A DNA stretch of 64,000 nt from positions 124,001 through 188,000 of the forward strand of contig JAKSGN010000034.1 of assembly GCA_024180945.1 (NCBI GenBank). Reading direction: 5' to 3'. Both the position numbers and the translations under genes were made by a program. Positions 1 through 10,637 of the stretch are shown piece by piece; position 1 is the first letter of the stretch, and each line of letters opens with the position of its first letter. This stretch comes from Macrophomina tecta (taxonomy: Eukaryota > Ascomycota > Dothideomycetes > Botryosphaeriales > Botryosphaeriaceae). The notes under the pieces are model-generated. The model searched no databases. It saw only the letters and a program-made list of their open reading frames with translations, and was not told the DNA's origin.

Positions 1-36
1 GACTGCCAGCTACACATCTCCCCGTCCTTCCAACAT

Positions 37-546
37 TTGATTCAGCATTACGCACTAAGAAGCTTTTCTGTATCGAAAATGCAGCCGATAATCCAAGATG
101 TCCATCATCAAATCGAGGATCTTCCTGAGTCTCTGGCCTCATCCGAGACTAGCTTCGGCCCGTTCGTGGTGCCCGAGGATACCTCCGATCAGTGGGGCAA
201 CTGCGGCGCGGCTCACTCCGACAATCCCACGACCTTCCTCCCGCAAGATCATGGCGAATGTGCTGCCCAGATGCTCAACAACGAAATCCTTGCGCACGCG
301 CACACGGAGATGGCTCTACACATGACATCTATGAAGGCGTCTAGCCTGGAGCGATATTATACCTACCAAACTATGGCGCTTGCAGCATGGCAACATTCGC
401 ACCAGGAGTGCATGGCAAACGTTCAGAGTCAGGCCCAGGAGATTGAATGTCTCAAGAGGGAGATTAAGGAGCTCAAGGAAGAAAATCAGCAACTATTAGA
501 GGAAATTTCAACCTGGCGTGATGTATTAAGACCTGCATCTGCATAG
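37..546 (+). CDS. Small hypothetical protein with C-terminal coiled coil
   Basis: An open frame of 169 codons; the second Met at position 79 is an equally good start. No domain is recognised. The last third (about residues 125-160) has a heptad-like pattern with many Glu, Lys, Leu and Gln residues (LKREIKELKEEN), typical of a short dimerising coiled coil. The N-terminal half is acidic and low in structure. The window edge is only 36 bases upstream, so an upstream exon or promoter cannot be judged. It could be a small leucine-zipper-like nuclear protein, but no basic DNA-binding region precedes the coil. Function unknown. Confidence 0.45.
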   Translation: MIQHYALRSFSVSKMQPIIQDVHHQIEDLPESLASSETSFGPFVVPEDTSDQWGNCGAAHSDNPTTFLPQDHGECAAQMLNNEILAHAHTEMALHMTSMKASSLERYYTYQTMALAAWQHSHQECMANVQSQAQEIECLKREIKELKEENQQLLEEISTWRDVLRPASA

Positions 547-967
547 GCGGAGGGCTCTTGCATAGATTAATGGATTGACTGGTTAATAACTTTCTTCCCC
601 ATGCAACACCTTGGCGCGCTCTCCCGAAGTGCAGAATAGACGTACAAAACGCGGGTGCTGCGGCCCAGCCAGGAAATGACTGATGAGCATGAGGTGAAAA
701 CTCATTTGCTCAAGTTTGTCATGGAGCGCTTGGTTCACAGGAAAGCGACAATCGGACCACTGTCAGTCATATTGAGCGCACAATTGCCATGGCCAGCCAG
801 ACGCTTGGGAATGCGGTTGTGCTGCGGCTGTCACTTCACGATAATCTGGTGTCACTACGTAGCTTGAAAACAGTTCCTCGAGTGTAACAATTAGAATGAA
901 GAAGAGATGTAAGCTAATCGCGAGACTACTCGCTATCTTAGACTGCCCTGCACTAAGCCAGGATAGA
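547..967. other. Intergenic, nothing recognised
   Basis: About 420 bases with only short overlapping frames and no repeat or motif that I can support. Confidence 0.5.
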
Positions 968-2422
968 TCAAAGATCTTCGGTGAGGTCTATAGCGTTACC
1001 AAAAGATGCGTCATCTCGTACTTTTCTTCTCTTGCCGTCTTGATCAGAGTCAAGCACATCTGATCCTCGCTTCCTTGCCACTCCAGCACGGCTCTGATTT
1101 TCCTTATCACTATCGCTAACCTCGAGCCTATGGCATGGTGTCTGCTCCTGCTGTTCTTCCAAGTGAGGATCAAAAGACCCGACAGCCCGTGCAGATCGGG
1201 AAGTTGCTGCAGTTTGTTGGCAACCGGTACGGAGAGACCGATCTAGGTCGTAGCAAGGCGTTTCGATATCCGTCTCAACTTCAGCCTCATTGCACTCTCC
1301 CTTGCCCTCACTGAGATCCACCTCAGTCTCACTGAGATCCACCTCGGTCGCACTGAGATCCACCTCGGTCGCACTGAGATCCACCTCGCGTCCGGTCATG
1401 TTCTCATCGGTGAAAATAAATTTCTTATCCTTGTTTTCAGCGGCGCATGACCTTCCTGACCCATTGGTTTCCTTGACTGATTGAAAATCAAGTTTGGCCG
1501 AAGTAGGCTCATCGTCGACATCGACACACCATGAATGGATAAAGCTTCTAAAATCTTCTCTTTCGTAAGCGGATACGCTCCTCAATGCTTTGTGCTGATG
1601 ACTTACTATCTGCTTCATCATTTGCTGCATAGGTCTCAGGGTTTGACTTGGAATCAACACTGGGGTGACGACGACTCGTGGGGAAATTTTGAACTGTTTC
1701 GTCACTGCCACGGCGGAAGTTAACTTCATGTCCATCTTCGCTCTCGACCAGTAACACACACTTATTCACTCGCTTTGTGGCTTCCTTTTTTTCCGGTAGA
1801 ATGTAGGCGGTAAATTCCGGCAGAGTTGGGAGAATATAGTCTGGATCGAGGCTTTGAAGACGTTCCTTCATGTCTTTTACGGCTGTACCGAGTTTTTGTA
1901 AAAACGGGTAATATCTTGGATCGAACACGAGCAAATCATACGTAACTTTACGTATGCGCCCTTCTGCGTGCTGCTGCGGCCCTTTTGCAAATTCCTCGAT
2001 CTTCCACTTCTCAGTTCTACATTCTGCGGTTTTATGAGCGAATTTCCGTTGTCATACTGGGATATAATTGCCTACCAGGTGTTTCAAGATCTCCCGTGCA
2101 TCCATCAGCTTGAATTGATATCTTAGCAAGGGAAGGTGCGCCGTCTGCTTCCAGCAAGGGCCAAGAGTGACAGGAGCCACACAAGTTGCTGCGAGGACGA
2201 TTTTCAACAAACGTGCCAACTACGTCTGCACGAAGATTATGAGCTATTCCACGTAATTCATCGTGTACAAGGAGGTATCATACCTTCAGGTAGATCAAGT
2301 CTGTCCAGGGCGCTCTCAGAGGTAGGCGGCGGGAACGGTGGCAAGCTCACGTCAACAGCAGCATTGGTTGTATTGGCTCTGATAGAGCTGCGAGCATGAG
2401 TTCCAGTGGTTGGAGCTTCCAT
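968..2422 (-). CDS. Gene A: unrecognised nuclear-type protein, paralogue of gene B
   Basis: Model read by eye: exons 2422-2284, 2243-2076, 2023-1760 and 1704-968, giving about 435 aa; all introns are phase 1. Donors are GTATGA, GTAGGC and GTGTGT. An alternative acceptor for intron 1 ends at 2220 and is also in frame. The protein starts MEAPTTG. The middle region contains a PDYI..LP motif (LQSLDPDYILPTLPEF) shared with gene B. Exon 4 carries four tandem 7-residue EVDLS(A/E)T units. The C-terminus has SDSDKEN (KEN-box-like), GKRRKV (nuclear signal) and ends AIDLTEDL, resembling a SUMO-interaction motif. No known family is recognised. The paralogy with gene B, including intron positions, is the strongest support that this is a real gene. 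Function unknown. Confidence 0.7.
1311..1390. repeat. 21-bp tandem repeat inside gene A
   Basis: Nearly identical 21-bp units (core CACTGAGATCCACCTC on the plus strand) are repeated about four times in frame, encoding EVDLS(A/E)T on the minus strand. Such a minisatellite is prone to length change. The DLS repeat resembles the DLT at the C-terminus. Confidence 0.85.
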
Positions 2423-4440
2423 TGTTGGTTTTTGACTTAGTTCGAGTGAGATGAAGCGATAAGCCGGAGAAGAGGTACGGCGGATCGAACTGATGGCGGT
2501 ACTCCGAAGCAAGCTTTATAAATGTACATTCTGAGAGATCACATGCAATTCTAAGAACTTCCGACGCAGTCAGCGTTCACCAGCGTCTCGGACTCACCGC
2601 ATTTTCCCACAAATGGCCTGCTACTTGCATCAGCAGAGAGGCTAGGCCATAAAGACGTGCCAACATTGGCGCAATGAGTTGATTCGAGGCAGCGCAGATC
2701 AGCGGCATAATTTCGAATCTCCGAGGAGAGCCGAGGAGCATACGCTGAAAAGGAAAGTCCGTGAAATTTCTCATGGCAACGAGGAAACGGTAGCGCTAGA
2801 TGCGCCGGAAAAGGACGTATACAATGTATTACATTTCAAACAAGCTGAATGTTACCGTGGTACCGGCTGTCACGCGCGGACATAGCTGCCCAAGTTATCG
2901 GGTATATACATAGTGCGTGGTTTTGGTGTTGGCAGTCTCCAGTACCCAGATATGGGTGGTGCCACGCCCTACTGCCTCGGACAGACCGCTTGTGATCATC
3001 GTGCAGCGCATCTGCATGTGGTATGCTCTCCAAGAGATACACCGATTCAAGATTCTTGATGCATGGTAGCCTCCTATCAAGGGCGCCTGCACGAAGACGA
3101 GTAGCGCTCTGGCCAAGTGGCCTTCGTAAGACGTGAGTGGAATCAAGCCATGTTTTACTCCACATCGCATAGGTAGTCCACTATCTATCCCTGCTGGTTG
3201 CTTACTTCTCAGACCCACTAGTAGTGCAACCGGCCAGCGGGGGAGTGGGGAGGCACATTGCTATCTCTTCTTTACTACTGTATTCTGTTTTTCGTCGGTA
3301 GCTCATCGGTGAAATATAACCGGGATTTGTGACCGAGTGATAAACAGACCCGAACCGTTTCTCTCCCTTCACTTCTCATGGGTCACTCGGAGTGCCGGGT
3401 GGATCCACCTAATACGAGTTAGACAGAAAGATGGAAAGCCCTCGGAAGAGAAGATTAAGAGCTGGGAACAAGAGACTATCACGCAAAAGGTAAGGGTCAG
3501 ATTTTGAGCTCTCCCATTGGGCCGGAGCTGAGCAGGATCGGATGACCACTTCCGCCGCTATCTGGCACACTGTTTCGGCAATTGTCTTGACTCAAACTTG
3601 TTGACTGCGAGAAAAGGAGAAGATAGGGGACTAGAAGTGGTTCCATGCTGGGCCGTATGGTAAGAACGGCAGTAGATGCTGTAATGTGCCATGACACGCA
3701 ACGGGTCCATACGCAAAGGAGAACAAAGATTGAAAGCAACAATGATGCAGTTGTTTCATAGCCATAAAAGCCATATCAATTACTCCACTTAATATGCCCG
3801 CTTCTACCCAAAGTATACCATGGGCCCATTCTTGGCGTTCTCGGTGGTCGAGCTGAACAGTTGTAAGACCTCAGCATTGAAGCCAAGTGCCGTGTTTTCC
3901 CGGAGAGGGCCCGGCGCGAGATGAGGGAATTGCGTGGATGATATCACCAGATGATCAGCGGCATCTCTACTACAAATATATTGCGACCTTGCTGGAAATG
4001 GTTAACATCAGCGGGCTCAATCTATTGTATGCAGACCTAGCTCAACGCCACCGGATGCTTTTCGCTATGCTATTGGTCCGTCGGAGACGTACTGCCTGTT
4101 GTCCCATGCACCCGACCATTCCCCACCTTGTTGGTATATGTGGGGCCGCTCGGCGCTACATCAGGATCCTTCTTTGCTATAATGGGTCATACTACGTAGA
4201 GCAGTCAGACCCGCTATTGACTGACTAGCTGCAGATGGGGAACGTGGTGGGAAATACCAGGACAAAAATATTTCAGGTAATAGCGGTGAATGTTGCTTAA
4301 TCGCAAGTTATGAGTGGCCTAGGTGAGCCTAGCCAGACTTTGCGGCATCGCAGCCATTTCGCCTGCATTTAGACCATCAAAAACAACAATGACAGGTAAG
4401 ATGGTCAACCAATTACTCTAAGGAAAATGGGAAGGCTACT
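2423..4440. other. Long intergenic stretch, nothing recognised
   Basis: About 2 kb with only short, mutually overlapping frames on both strands. None shows a recognisable motif, a consistent splice pattern or a repeat shared with the rest of the window. Confidence 0.45.
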
Positions 4441-5341
4441 CTAATACCCTTTAAGTAGAACAATAACATCATCTTTCTTTGACAATTTAGCACATTCAAG
4501 CGCTGTCCTCCCTTTAGAATCCCTAATGCTAGGGTCCGCACCTTTATCGAGCAGGTACGATACCACCTCAGTCTTGCCTAGCTGAGCCGCCCTGTGAAGG
4601 GGTGTACCGAGCCCCATGAAATACTGGAGATTCCAGGAGTATTGATGGTTGGAGTATTTAGGCTGATCCAATGATGCACCCCTTCTATCAAGTAATTTTA
4701 GCACTTCTAACTCGTCTGATTCTCGCTCGACGGCATGATGGGCCAACTGTCCCTTCTCGACATCTCCTCCACGTTCAAGGAGTAAAACTATGGTTTCCAG
4801 GGAAGCTTTCCGGATGGCAAAAGACAGTGGGGTAAGGTCTAGGACACACGATGCGTTGGGATCAGCACCACGGTCCAGAAACCAGCTAGTAAGCTCCCGG
4901 TCTTCGACGACAAATCTAATGCAGGTTATTAATGTTGTCACAACGCTCTACTCAAATCACTCACGCAAGAGCCGGGGGTTTGAAATCGCCGAGTGATTGG
5001 TTGATATCCCAGTTGTGATTGATGAGAACGTCGAAGATAGAAGTTGATTTCGTCTCAATAGCTTGCTGGATGTGCATGGGTTCCAGTGGTATGCCAAGGC
5101 ATAGAAGATAGCATACAATTCCTGGCTTGTCGTACTCTATAGCTGTGAGTAGTACAGGCCAAAACTCATAGAGCGCATCTTCAGTATAGTCCTGGCGCGT
5201 TAAGTAGCCTTGGAAGATCTCTTTAACCTGGTCAAGCTGTCCCGTGGTACACGCGTACACCAACGGTTTAATTTCGCTCGGAGGATCATGTGGGGATAAA
5301 GACTGTGTTGGCGAGAAACCCGGTTGTGATGATGTGGCCAT
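4441..5341 (-). CDS. Ankyrin-repeat protein
   Basis: Two exons, 5341-4965 and 4915-4441, joined by a 49-nt intron (donor GTGAGT, acceptor CATTAG); the reading frame is restored exactly, giving 283 aa. The start is the Met of MATSSQPGFS. The N-terminal part has a degenerate repeat (PLVYACTTGQLDQV). After the junction come clear ankyrin units: LDRGADPNA, then TPLSFAIRKASLETIVLLLERG, then TPLHRAAQLGKTEVVSYLLDKGADPSIRDSKGRTALECA. Ankyrin repeats are protein-binding scaffolds. No enzymatic or NLR domain is attached, so it is a stand-alone repeat protein of unknown partner. It appears intact. Confidence 0.85.
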
Positions 5342-5549
5342 AGTATGTAGTGTTGAGGTTGAGCGAGATTCGGCTGAGCTGAAGTGGAGTAGACATGCGC
5401 CGAGGGGATGACTCAAAGACCCGCTACCCCGCTTACCCCACGTGGTTTGGCGGCAGGCTTACCTTGGCCAACCCTGAGTAGTATATGTAACCCAGCATTG
5501 CTCATCAGGCAAGTTTTTACCATCTACACAATTTCAAGCTTATCCCGCA

Positions 5550-6188
5550 ATGTCACACTTCAACAGAACCGGTCTTCTAGCACAGGCCGAAGCGGCTCGG
5601 CGAGCATGTACTGTAGCAATGGACAACGTCCAGTTTGTTGCATTCGACAACAGGATATCAGCAATCGGGACCAGAGATCTTGCTGGTTGTTCAGTCGTTA
5701 CCGTCACATCGTCACACGGTGCAATTCTGGCTCATATCCCTCCACGTCCTCCTACTGCCGATACAACCGATCTATCTGCCGGGGATCGACACGCCCAGGA
5801 ACTCATGGATAACGTCACAAATCTGTACAACGACAATATAAGATACTTTCCGAGTGCAGATACCTACATTGTTTGTGCTATATTCGAAGGGGCCATTGCC
5901 CTACCAGATCAAAAAAAGATCATCGAGCATAGCATTAAATCTATGGGACTCTTGCCATTGTCGACCTTTTATGTCGTTCCACGGGATCCTGAGAACGCAG
6001 GGCAAGGCACAGTACTTGTCGATGCCGCTGCTCGGCGTGGTCACAAGCCCGCGGTGTATGTCGAAGATAAACTGGTTTCTCAGGACCAGGCTGGAGAAGA
6101 GATAGGGTCTTCCGCATCTGAGTGGGTATGGGATGATCAATACAAGCGGTATAGAAGACTTGAGAACGGAAAATGGATATGGGCTTAA
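5550..6188 (+). CDS. Conserved fungal hypothetical protein, 212 aa
   Basis: Uninterrupted single-exon frame with ATG in reasonable context (CCGCAATG). The pattern ISAIGTRDLAGCSVVTVTSS followed by GAILAHIPP looks like a folded alpha/beta domain; it resembles the general shape of CheD-like or deamidase-like folds, but I cannot confirm that. The C-terminus carries an aromatic tail (WVWDDQYKRYRR...WIWA) that could bind a partner. No signal peptide or membrane segment. It lies in the gap between the divergent ankyrin gene and gene-free DNA, about 200 bases from the ankyrin start. Function unknown. Confidence 0.7.
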   Translation: MSHFNRTGLLAQAEAARRACTVAMDNVQFVAFDNRISAIGTRDLAGCSVVTVTSSHGAILAHIPPRPPTADTTDLSAGDRHAQELMDNVTNLYNDNIRYFPSADTYIVCAIFEGAIALPDQKKIIEHSIKSMGLLPLSTFYVVPRDPENAGQGTVLVDAAARRGHKPAVYVEDKLVSQDQAGEEIGSSASEWVWDDQYKRYRRLENGKWIWA

Positions 6189-7186
6189 GAGGTCCCGCAA
6201 GATGTGGACTATAGCAGGGACAAGTTCTGGAAGAAGATGAGTCAGGCAGCTGTATAATTCCAGCCTATCGGCCATAGTTCCGTGCTCCCGAGCGTATCGC
6301 CGAGGTTTAAAGCATCCCGAGGCTTCTGCGTGCTGACTAAGAACCCGGCCTACCTAATAAACGCTCAGCAGGTCGATGATCGCGAAAGCGAAGACACGTC
6401 GAGCGTTATTCTAAACCCGCACATAGGAGAAGCAGCCCGACCTTAGTGCGCGATCAGTGGGCATCCGACGATGGGTCACTATGATAAGGTCCTAAAATCC
6501 CTCGGCGGCGGGGATAGTTTGTGTGTGGGCTCATGCAATCATCGGATGTACGACGTACCTCCGAAAGTAATTGATAACTGGATGGCCGTTGTCGAGTAGG
6601 AACACGTTGACAATCCAGAGCGGCAGGGCGGCGCCTGGAGAAGTGGGGGTATGGAAGTGGCCCGCATAAGCGAGATGACAGTGCATTCATTGAGTACAGA
6701 CTTACCCACCCGAATTTGCCAGACTTTGGCGGTGTTCGCATAAACCCCCCTAGACGCCTAACTTTGATATCACAACTCTCGATCTTTTAAGTCACCTATC
6801 GCACCGATCAATCATGGTCAGAAAATTTATCTGACACTTGCTGAGAGCGTCCGTACAGTACCTGTGCCAATCGCCAATCTTTAGACAACGCCGCGATACT
6901 ATGCCAAATCAGCTACATATGTACCATATCTTGCTGAACAAGAGCCCACTGCAAGTAACAAATAAGCCGTAGCTTATGCTACATTCACTAACAAGCCGCC
7001 TAACTCTAAGTCATGGTGCACGACGCTAGATAAAATCTTAATCACGTGATACTACGTATCGGCGAGGAAAAGGTGGGGCTTGATTTTCGCCCGTCTTCTG
7101 ACCCACGTCTGTCCCTGACAACATATCTATTTCTTCTCCTTTCTGTACGCTACCTTCCCTGCCAGGTCATCAAACAGCACCAGAGC
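6189..7186. other. Intergenic, nothing recognised
   Basis: About 1 kb downstream of the 212-aa protein with no supported gene or repeat. Confidence 0.45.
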
Positions 7187-7531
7187 CTAAATCTTCACTA
7201 CGCCACGAATCCCCCTGCCGTCAAGGGTAAGGATCCTGATCCCAGCAGTTGGAGGAATGAAAGTGAACACGTCGTCCTCGATGGCTCCACAAAGGGGACA
7301 GGCATGGATTGTGAAAGTGTATTTTTCGGAAACTGATGGTATCGCAAAGGTTTGAACACATACATCGCACAACGCGTGTTTGCAACTCAAAACCTTCTCC
7401 GGCGTGCGCATAAGGCAGCGCGAGCGGAACGGCATTTCTAAAAGCGAGGCGGGCCTCCCCGTGCGCGCTGAAAGTGTGGCTGGGATCAGAGCACCCCGTG
7501 TTGCACGGAATGTGGGCGCGTACGTGCACAC
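7187..7531 (-). pseudogene. Broken patatin-like phospholipase: RING-like module and start of catalytic domain
   Basis: The frame contains a cysteine/histidine cluster CKHALCDVCVQTF ... CPLCG, the RING-like zinc module that precedes the patatin domain in some fungal proteins. It runs into PPTAGIRILTLDGRGIRGVV. In patatin-family lipases this loop is normally DGGGxRG and forms the oxyanion hole; here the second Gly is Arg (DGRGIRG). The frame stops six codons later, before any GxSxG nucleophile elbow or catalytic Asp. Nothing resembling the rest of the domain follows. It is a truncated relic with a damaged oxyanion motif. The true start of the parent gene is not visible. Confidence 0.65.
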
Positions 7532-8912
7532 TCCACTTCGCTTCGGCTAAAATAACTCTATTGTACTACCAAGCCGGCGCTCTGCCACCACCGAATATTA
7601 CCGATACCGATTTTCACCGATGCCCGTGCATCTGTGTTGGTTGTATGTATATATGCAGCCAAGAAGATAGCGTTCAATACAACAAGGGTCATGTTTCATC
7701 GCCCACAACCACACAAACGAGTGGACCACCGTAAGGCCTACGCTAACCTGCACGCACACCGTTCGAGCCGATTGGTTGGCGTGGGCAACTCCAGCTTAAG
7801 CAGTGCAGGGTTTGTTTCACTTGCAGCCGACCACACTCTACATAGTACAGCAACCTCAGTCTTCCCGTATCAGCTATCCACCCCCCTTTCCATAATTCTC
7901 CTCCGAGTTGTCAGATCGCACCGCCTTTTCGTTCAGGTGTATGTCTCTGCGGCACTCGCGGCTAGGGTATATTGTAAGCGGCCCGTACGCCAATGAATAA
8001 GTGGTGAAATAGGGAGAGGGGATGAATTGTCACAAGAATCCGCCACAACGGACCTGGAAGGCCTCCCACGTACGAACCTGATTAGAAACTGTTGGAATGT
8101 GGATAGATGCGGATTGAAGAGTAGGATTGGCATGGTAAGCAAGGGGGAGGCCTGGAAGGCTCTCTTTATACTAAGGCCAGTTGCGCTAGCTACATTGGCT
8201 AAAACAAAGCACGTGATAGCTGAATATTCCAATAGAAATTCATCCATTTCTCTGTTGTATTCGATATCTGAAACGTCGAGTTGTTAGGAATATGTGAGTG
8301 GCCGCCTCTTTTTGGGAGGTATCTCGAGAAGCTCGCCAGTCATTATTATTGTCTACGGGGAGCGAAAGACAAAGGGCTGTGCGTTTAATCATGAAAATGA
8401 TCAAATTGACATTCCAAGATGAATACTTACTCCAAACACGGTAGCGCTGGCCTCTTCACTGGTGATAACCCCCCGGCGCCCCCGCCCCCCTCCTCTTCCC
8501 TCTTAAGGGCGCATGCTGCCCGGTACGCTCGGGCGCTAAAAGCACCACCAATAAGACGAGGGACGGCAATGTGGCTCTCGCCTCGAATGTGTTGTCCGTT
8601 AGCGGAGCCCCGCTTTGCACCTTACTTGTATGTACTAGCGGCTAACGGACACGGCCGCCGTCATCCGATGCCACTTATCACCAGTTGATGCATCCCATCA
8701 TAATTTTCAACAGCATAAAATTGGCTCGCCCAATGCCAATATATTGGCCCGTGAAATGGTGACTAAGCACGGGTTATCTTCCCCCAATAGTATAGCGCAC
8801 TGACACCGTAGCTGGGCCGGCGGATGATGGAACTGACAGGTGTCCCACATATGATAGTAGCCCTAGAGGTGTGTTGATCACTCCTCGGGATGCACCGTTT
8901 TTCTTGTCTCGG
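7532..8912. other. Intergenic, one short inverted repeat
   Basis: No supported gene. A short inverted repeat (TGTCCGTTAGC near 8590 and GCTAACGGACA near 8640) is the only structure noticed. Confidence 0.4.
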
Positions 8913-8920
8913 GTATAAAA
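8913..8920 (+). promoter_or_regulatory. Probable TATA box
   Basis: TATAAAA in GGGTATAAAAGC, about 130 bases upstream of the ATG at 9048 and on the same strand, a plausible core promoter for the 460-aa gene. Confidence 0.5.
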
Positions 8921-9047
8921 GCTCAGTTCCATGTAGGAACACCGCCATACATGCATCATTTGTCCTCTGCTTCGTTACCCAAAAACTTACGCCGTTACCT
9001 TCAACGCTTCGGAGTACCGAGAACGGATTCTCTCCTCTGTCCCGGAT

Positions 9048-10430
9048 ATGGACCGCTGTATAGACAATGATCTCTTACATATGACAAAGGAAGACGGGAT
9101 ATTCATACGAAGTTCGACTGAAAAGTGGATCCGCTGCAGTTATCGTGGTCACGAATTTCTGCTAGAGTATTCAAGCGCCTTCATTCCGAGATCGCACTTG
9201 CACAAACGAAAGTTTAGTCCTATGGTTCTTTACCATCGGCTCATCCAGCATATATTTAGCGCTGCAATCCAGGATATGCAGCTCTTTCAGGAATCTTATT
9301 CGAAACTTGCTGATTTTTACTTCCGCTGGGCAGTAAGGCCGCAATGGAGCAACATGGTGATCCGGAGCCTCGAATTCATACCCACACAAAGACCTGGAGA
9401 TGAGTTCGCCCTAATTAAAGGCAGCCACTGTCACCCACTACTTCGGGATTGGACGACTGTTCGTGTCCTGTGTCGCACTGCCGACAGCGAGTTCAAGGTA
9501 CAACTGGATGGAAAGCCATTCCGATGCCAGATTGGACTGACGGAAGCTGAGAAATCCCTCTTCGCTAAGACAGATCGGGAAACGCTCGAAGACTGTATTT
9601 CTACATTACGGGATCATAGCCTGACTATTCAAGGCTTTGTGGGGGAGATCCGACGTTCTCATCAGAAGCGCGGTCGCCCTACAGGCCGGGTCTACGGAAC
9701 ACTCCACGACTGGACTGAAGCGGACCTTAGTGACTACACGAACGAAGCCATCGGTGCTGGCAACAGAATTTCCAGAAAATCTCACTGCATCAGTCTCGAA
9801 GGATGTTTGCATCCGCTTGTGCCGGGGATTCAAAAAGGCCAAGAACAATCGATTCGTTTCCTGAGGCTTCCCTTGGAGCTCCGTCGGATGATATACAAAC
9901 ACATCCTTCCATATCGAAAAACACTCATTTATGCTTTTCGCGGACTGCTGGATCGGAAAGTGCAGCATAGGAAAGCACTTTCGGTACCACTTACAGACCT
10001 TGCCCTGCTGTCGGTCTGCCGTGCTGTAAGGCGAGATATCCTGAACGAGCTTCTGATTGAAAACCGATTCCACTTGGCATGCATTTGGATTGGTGACTTC
10101 CTCCACTGGGCGGGCCATTCGGCCTGCTCATTGAAGCTCATAACCATCCATTTCGACATTACAATCCCTCCAGAGGACCGGATGTATACCATTCAGGAAG
10201 AACAATTGAGGATACTGCGGGAAAAGTGCAGAGAGCTTCGTTCTGTCCACTTTTATCTGGAGGCCAAAAGTATTACTCATGGGATACATCGTTATCCCTT
10301 CGCAGAGCTCCGAAAGTTCCGCGGCTTGGCAGAATTTCAAATGTTTTCACCTGTGTATGGTACTTTGGAATACTTTCGTGAGATGCAGAAGGAAATTCAA
10401 GATGTTGTTACGTCAGAAATTATTACATAA
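9048..10430 (+). CDS. 2EXR/F-box-like fungal protein, 460 aa
   Basis: One long uninterrupted frame. Around residues 268-300 it has FLRLPLELRRMIYKHILP, the hallmark opening of the fungal 2EXR/F-box-like module, followed by LALLSVCRAVRRDILNELLIENRF and a long alpha/beta tail. Typical members have FxxLPxELRxxIYxxxL at the N-terminus; here about 265 residues precede it and I recognise no domain in them. Such proteins are abundant and fast-evolving in Pezizomycotina. An SCF-type ubiquitin role is only a guess because the family link to Skp1 is unproven. No frameshift or stop interrupts it. Confidence 0.75.
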   Translation: MDRCIDNDLLHMTKEDGIFIRSSTEKWIRCSYRGHEFLLEYSSAFIPRSHLHKRKFSPMVLYHRLIQHIFSAAIQDMQLFQESYSKLADFYFRWAVRPQWSNMVIRSLEFIPTQRPGDEFALIKGSHCHPLLRDWTTVRVLCRTADSEFKVQLDGKPFRCQIGLTEAEKSLFAKTDRETLEDCISTLRDHSLTIQGFVGEIRRSHQKRGRPTGRVYGTLHDWTEADLSDYTNEAIGAGNRISRKSHCISLEGCLHPLVPGIQKGQEQSIRFLRLPLELRRMIYKHILPYRKTLIYAFRGLLDRKVQHRKALSVPLTDLALLSVCRAVRRDILNELLIENRFHLACIWIGDFLHWAGHSACSLKLITIHFDITIPPEDRMYTIQEEQLRILREKCRELRSVHFYLEAKSITHGIHRYPFAELRKFRGLAEFQMFSPVYGTLEYFREMQKEIQDVVTSEIIT

Positions 10431-10591
10431 CTGCCTTATGCATCTCATTCGCCTCGAAATTCTATACTTCATGGTAGCATTGAAACTCCTGTTGTTAATG
10501 CCTAACAGCCATCAGTACCCTTTGTTGGATCATCACTATCCTAAAATATGTGCTTGATTCCAGTGTGGTTTGCTGAATCAGCCGCACAGGG

Positions 10592-10592
10592 C

Positions 10593-10637
<45 letters not shown>

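Noticed and set aside
98..325. Frame overlapping the first ORF
   Set aside because: A shadow in another frame of the 37-546 gene with no motif of its own.
2577..3218. Overlapping minus-strand frames of 65-109 codons
   Set aside because: They overlap each other, lack motifs and have no consistent splice sites.
3887..4228. 113-codon plus-strand frame
   Set aside because: No recognisable domain, poor start context and no support from splicing or neighbours.
8590..8650. MITE based on an 11-bp inverted repeat
   Set aside because: The arms are short, no target duplication flanks them and similarity stops at once.
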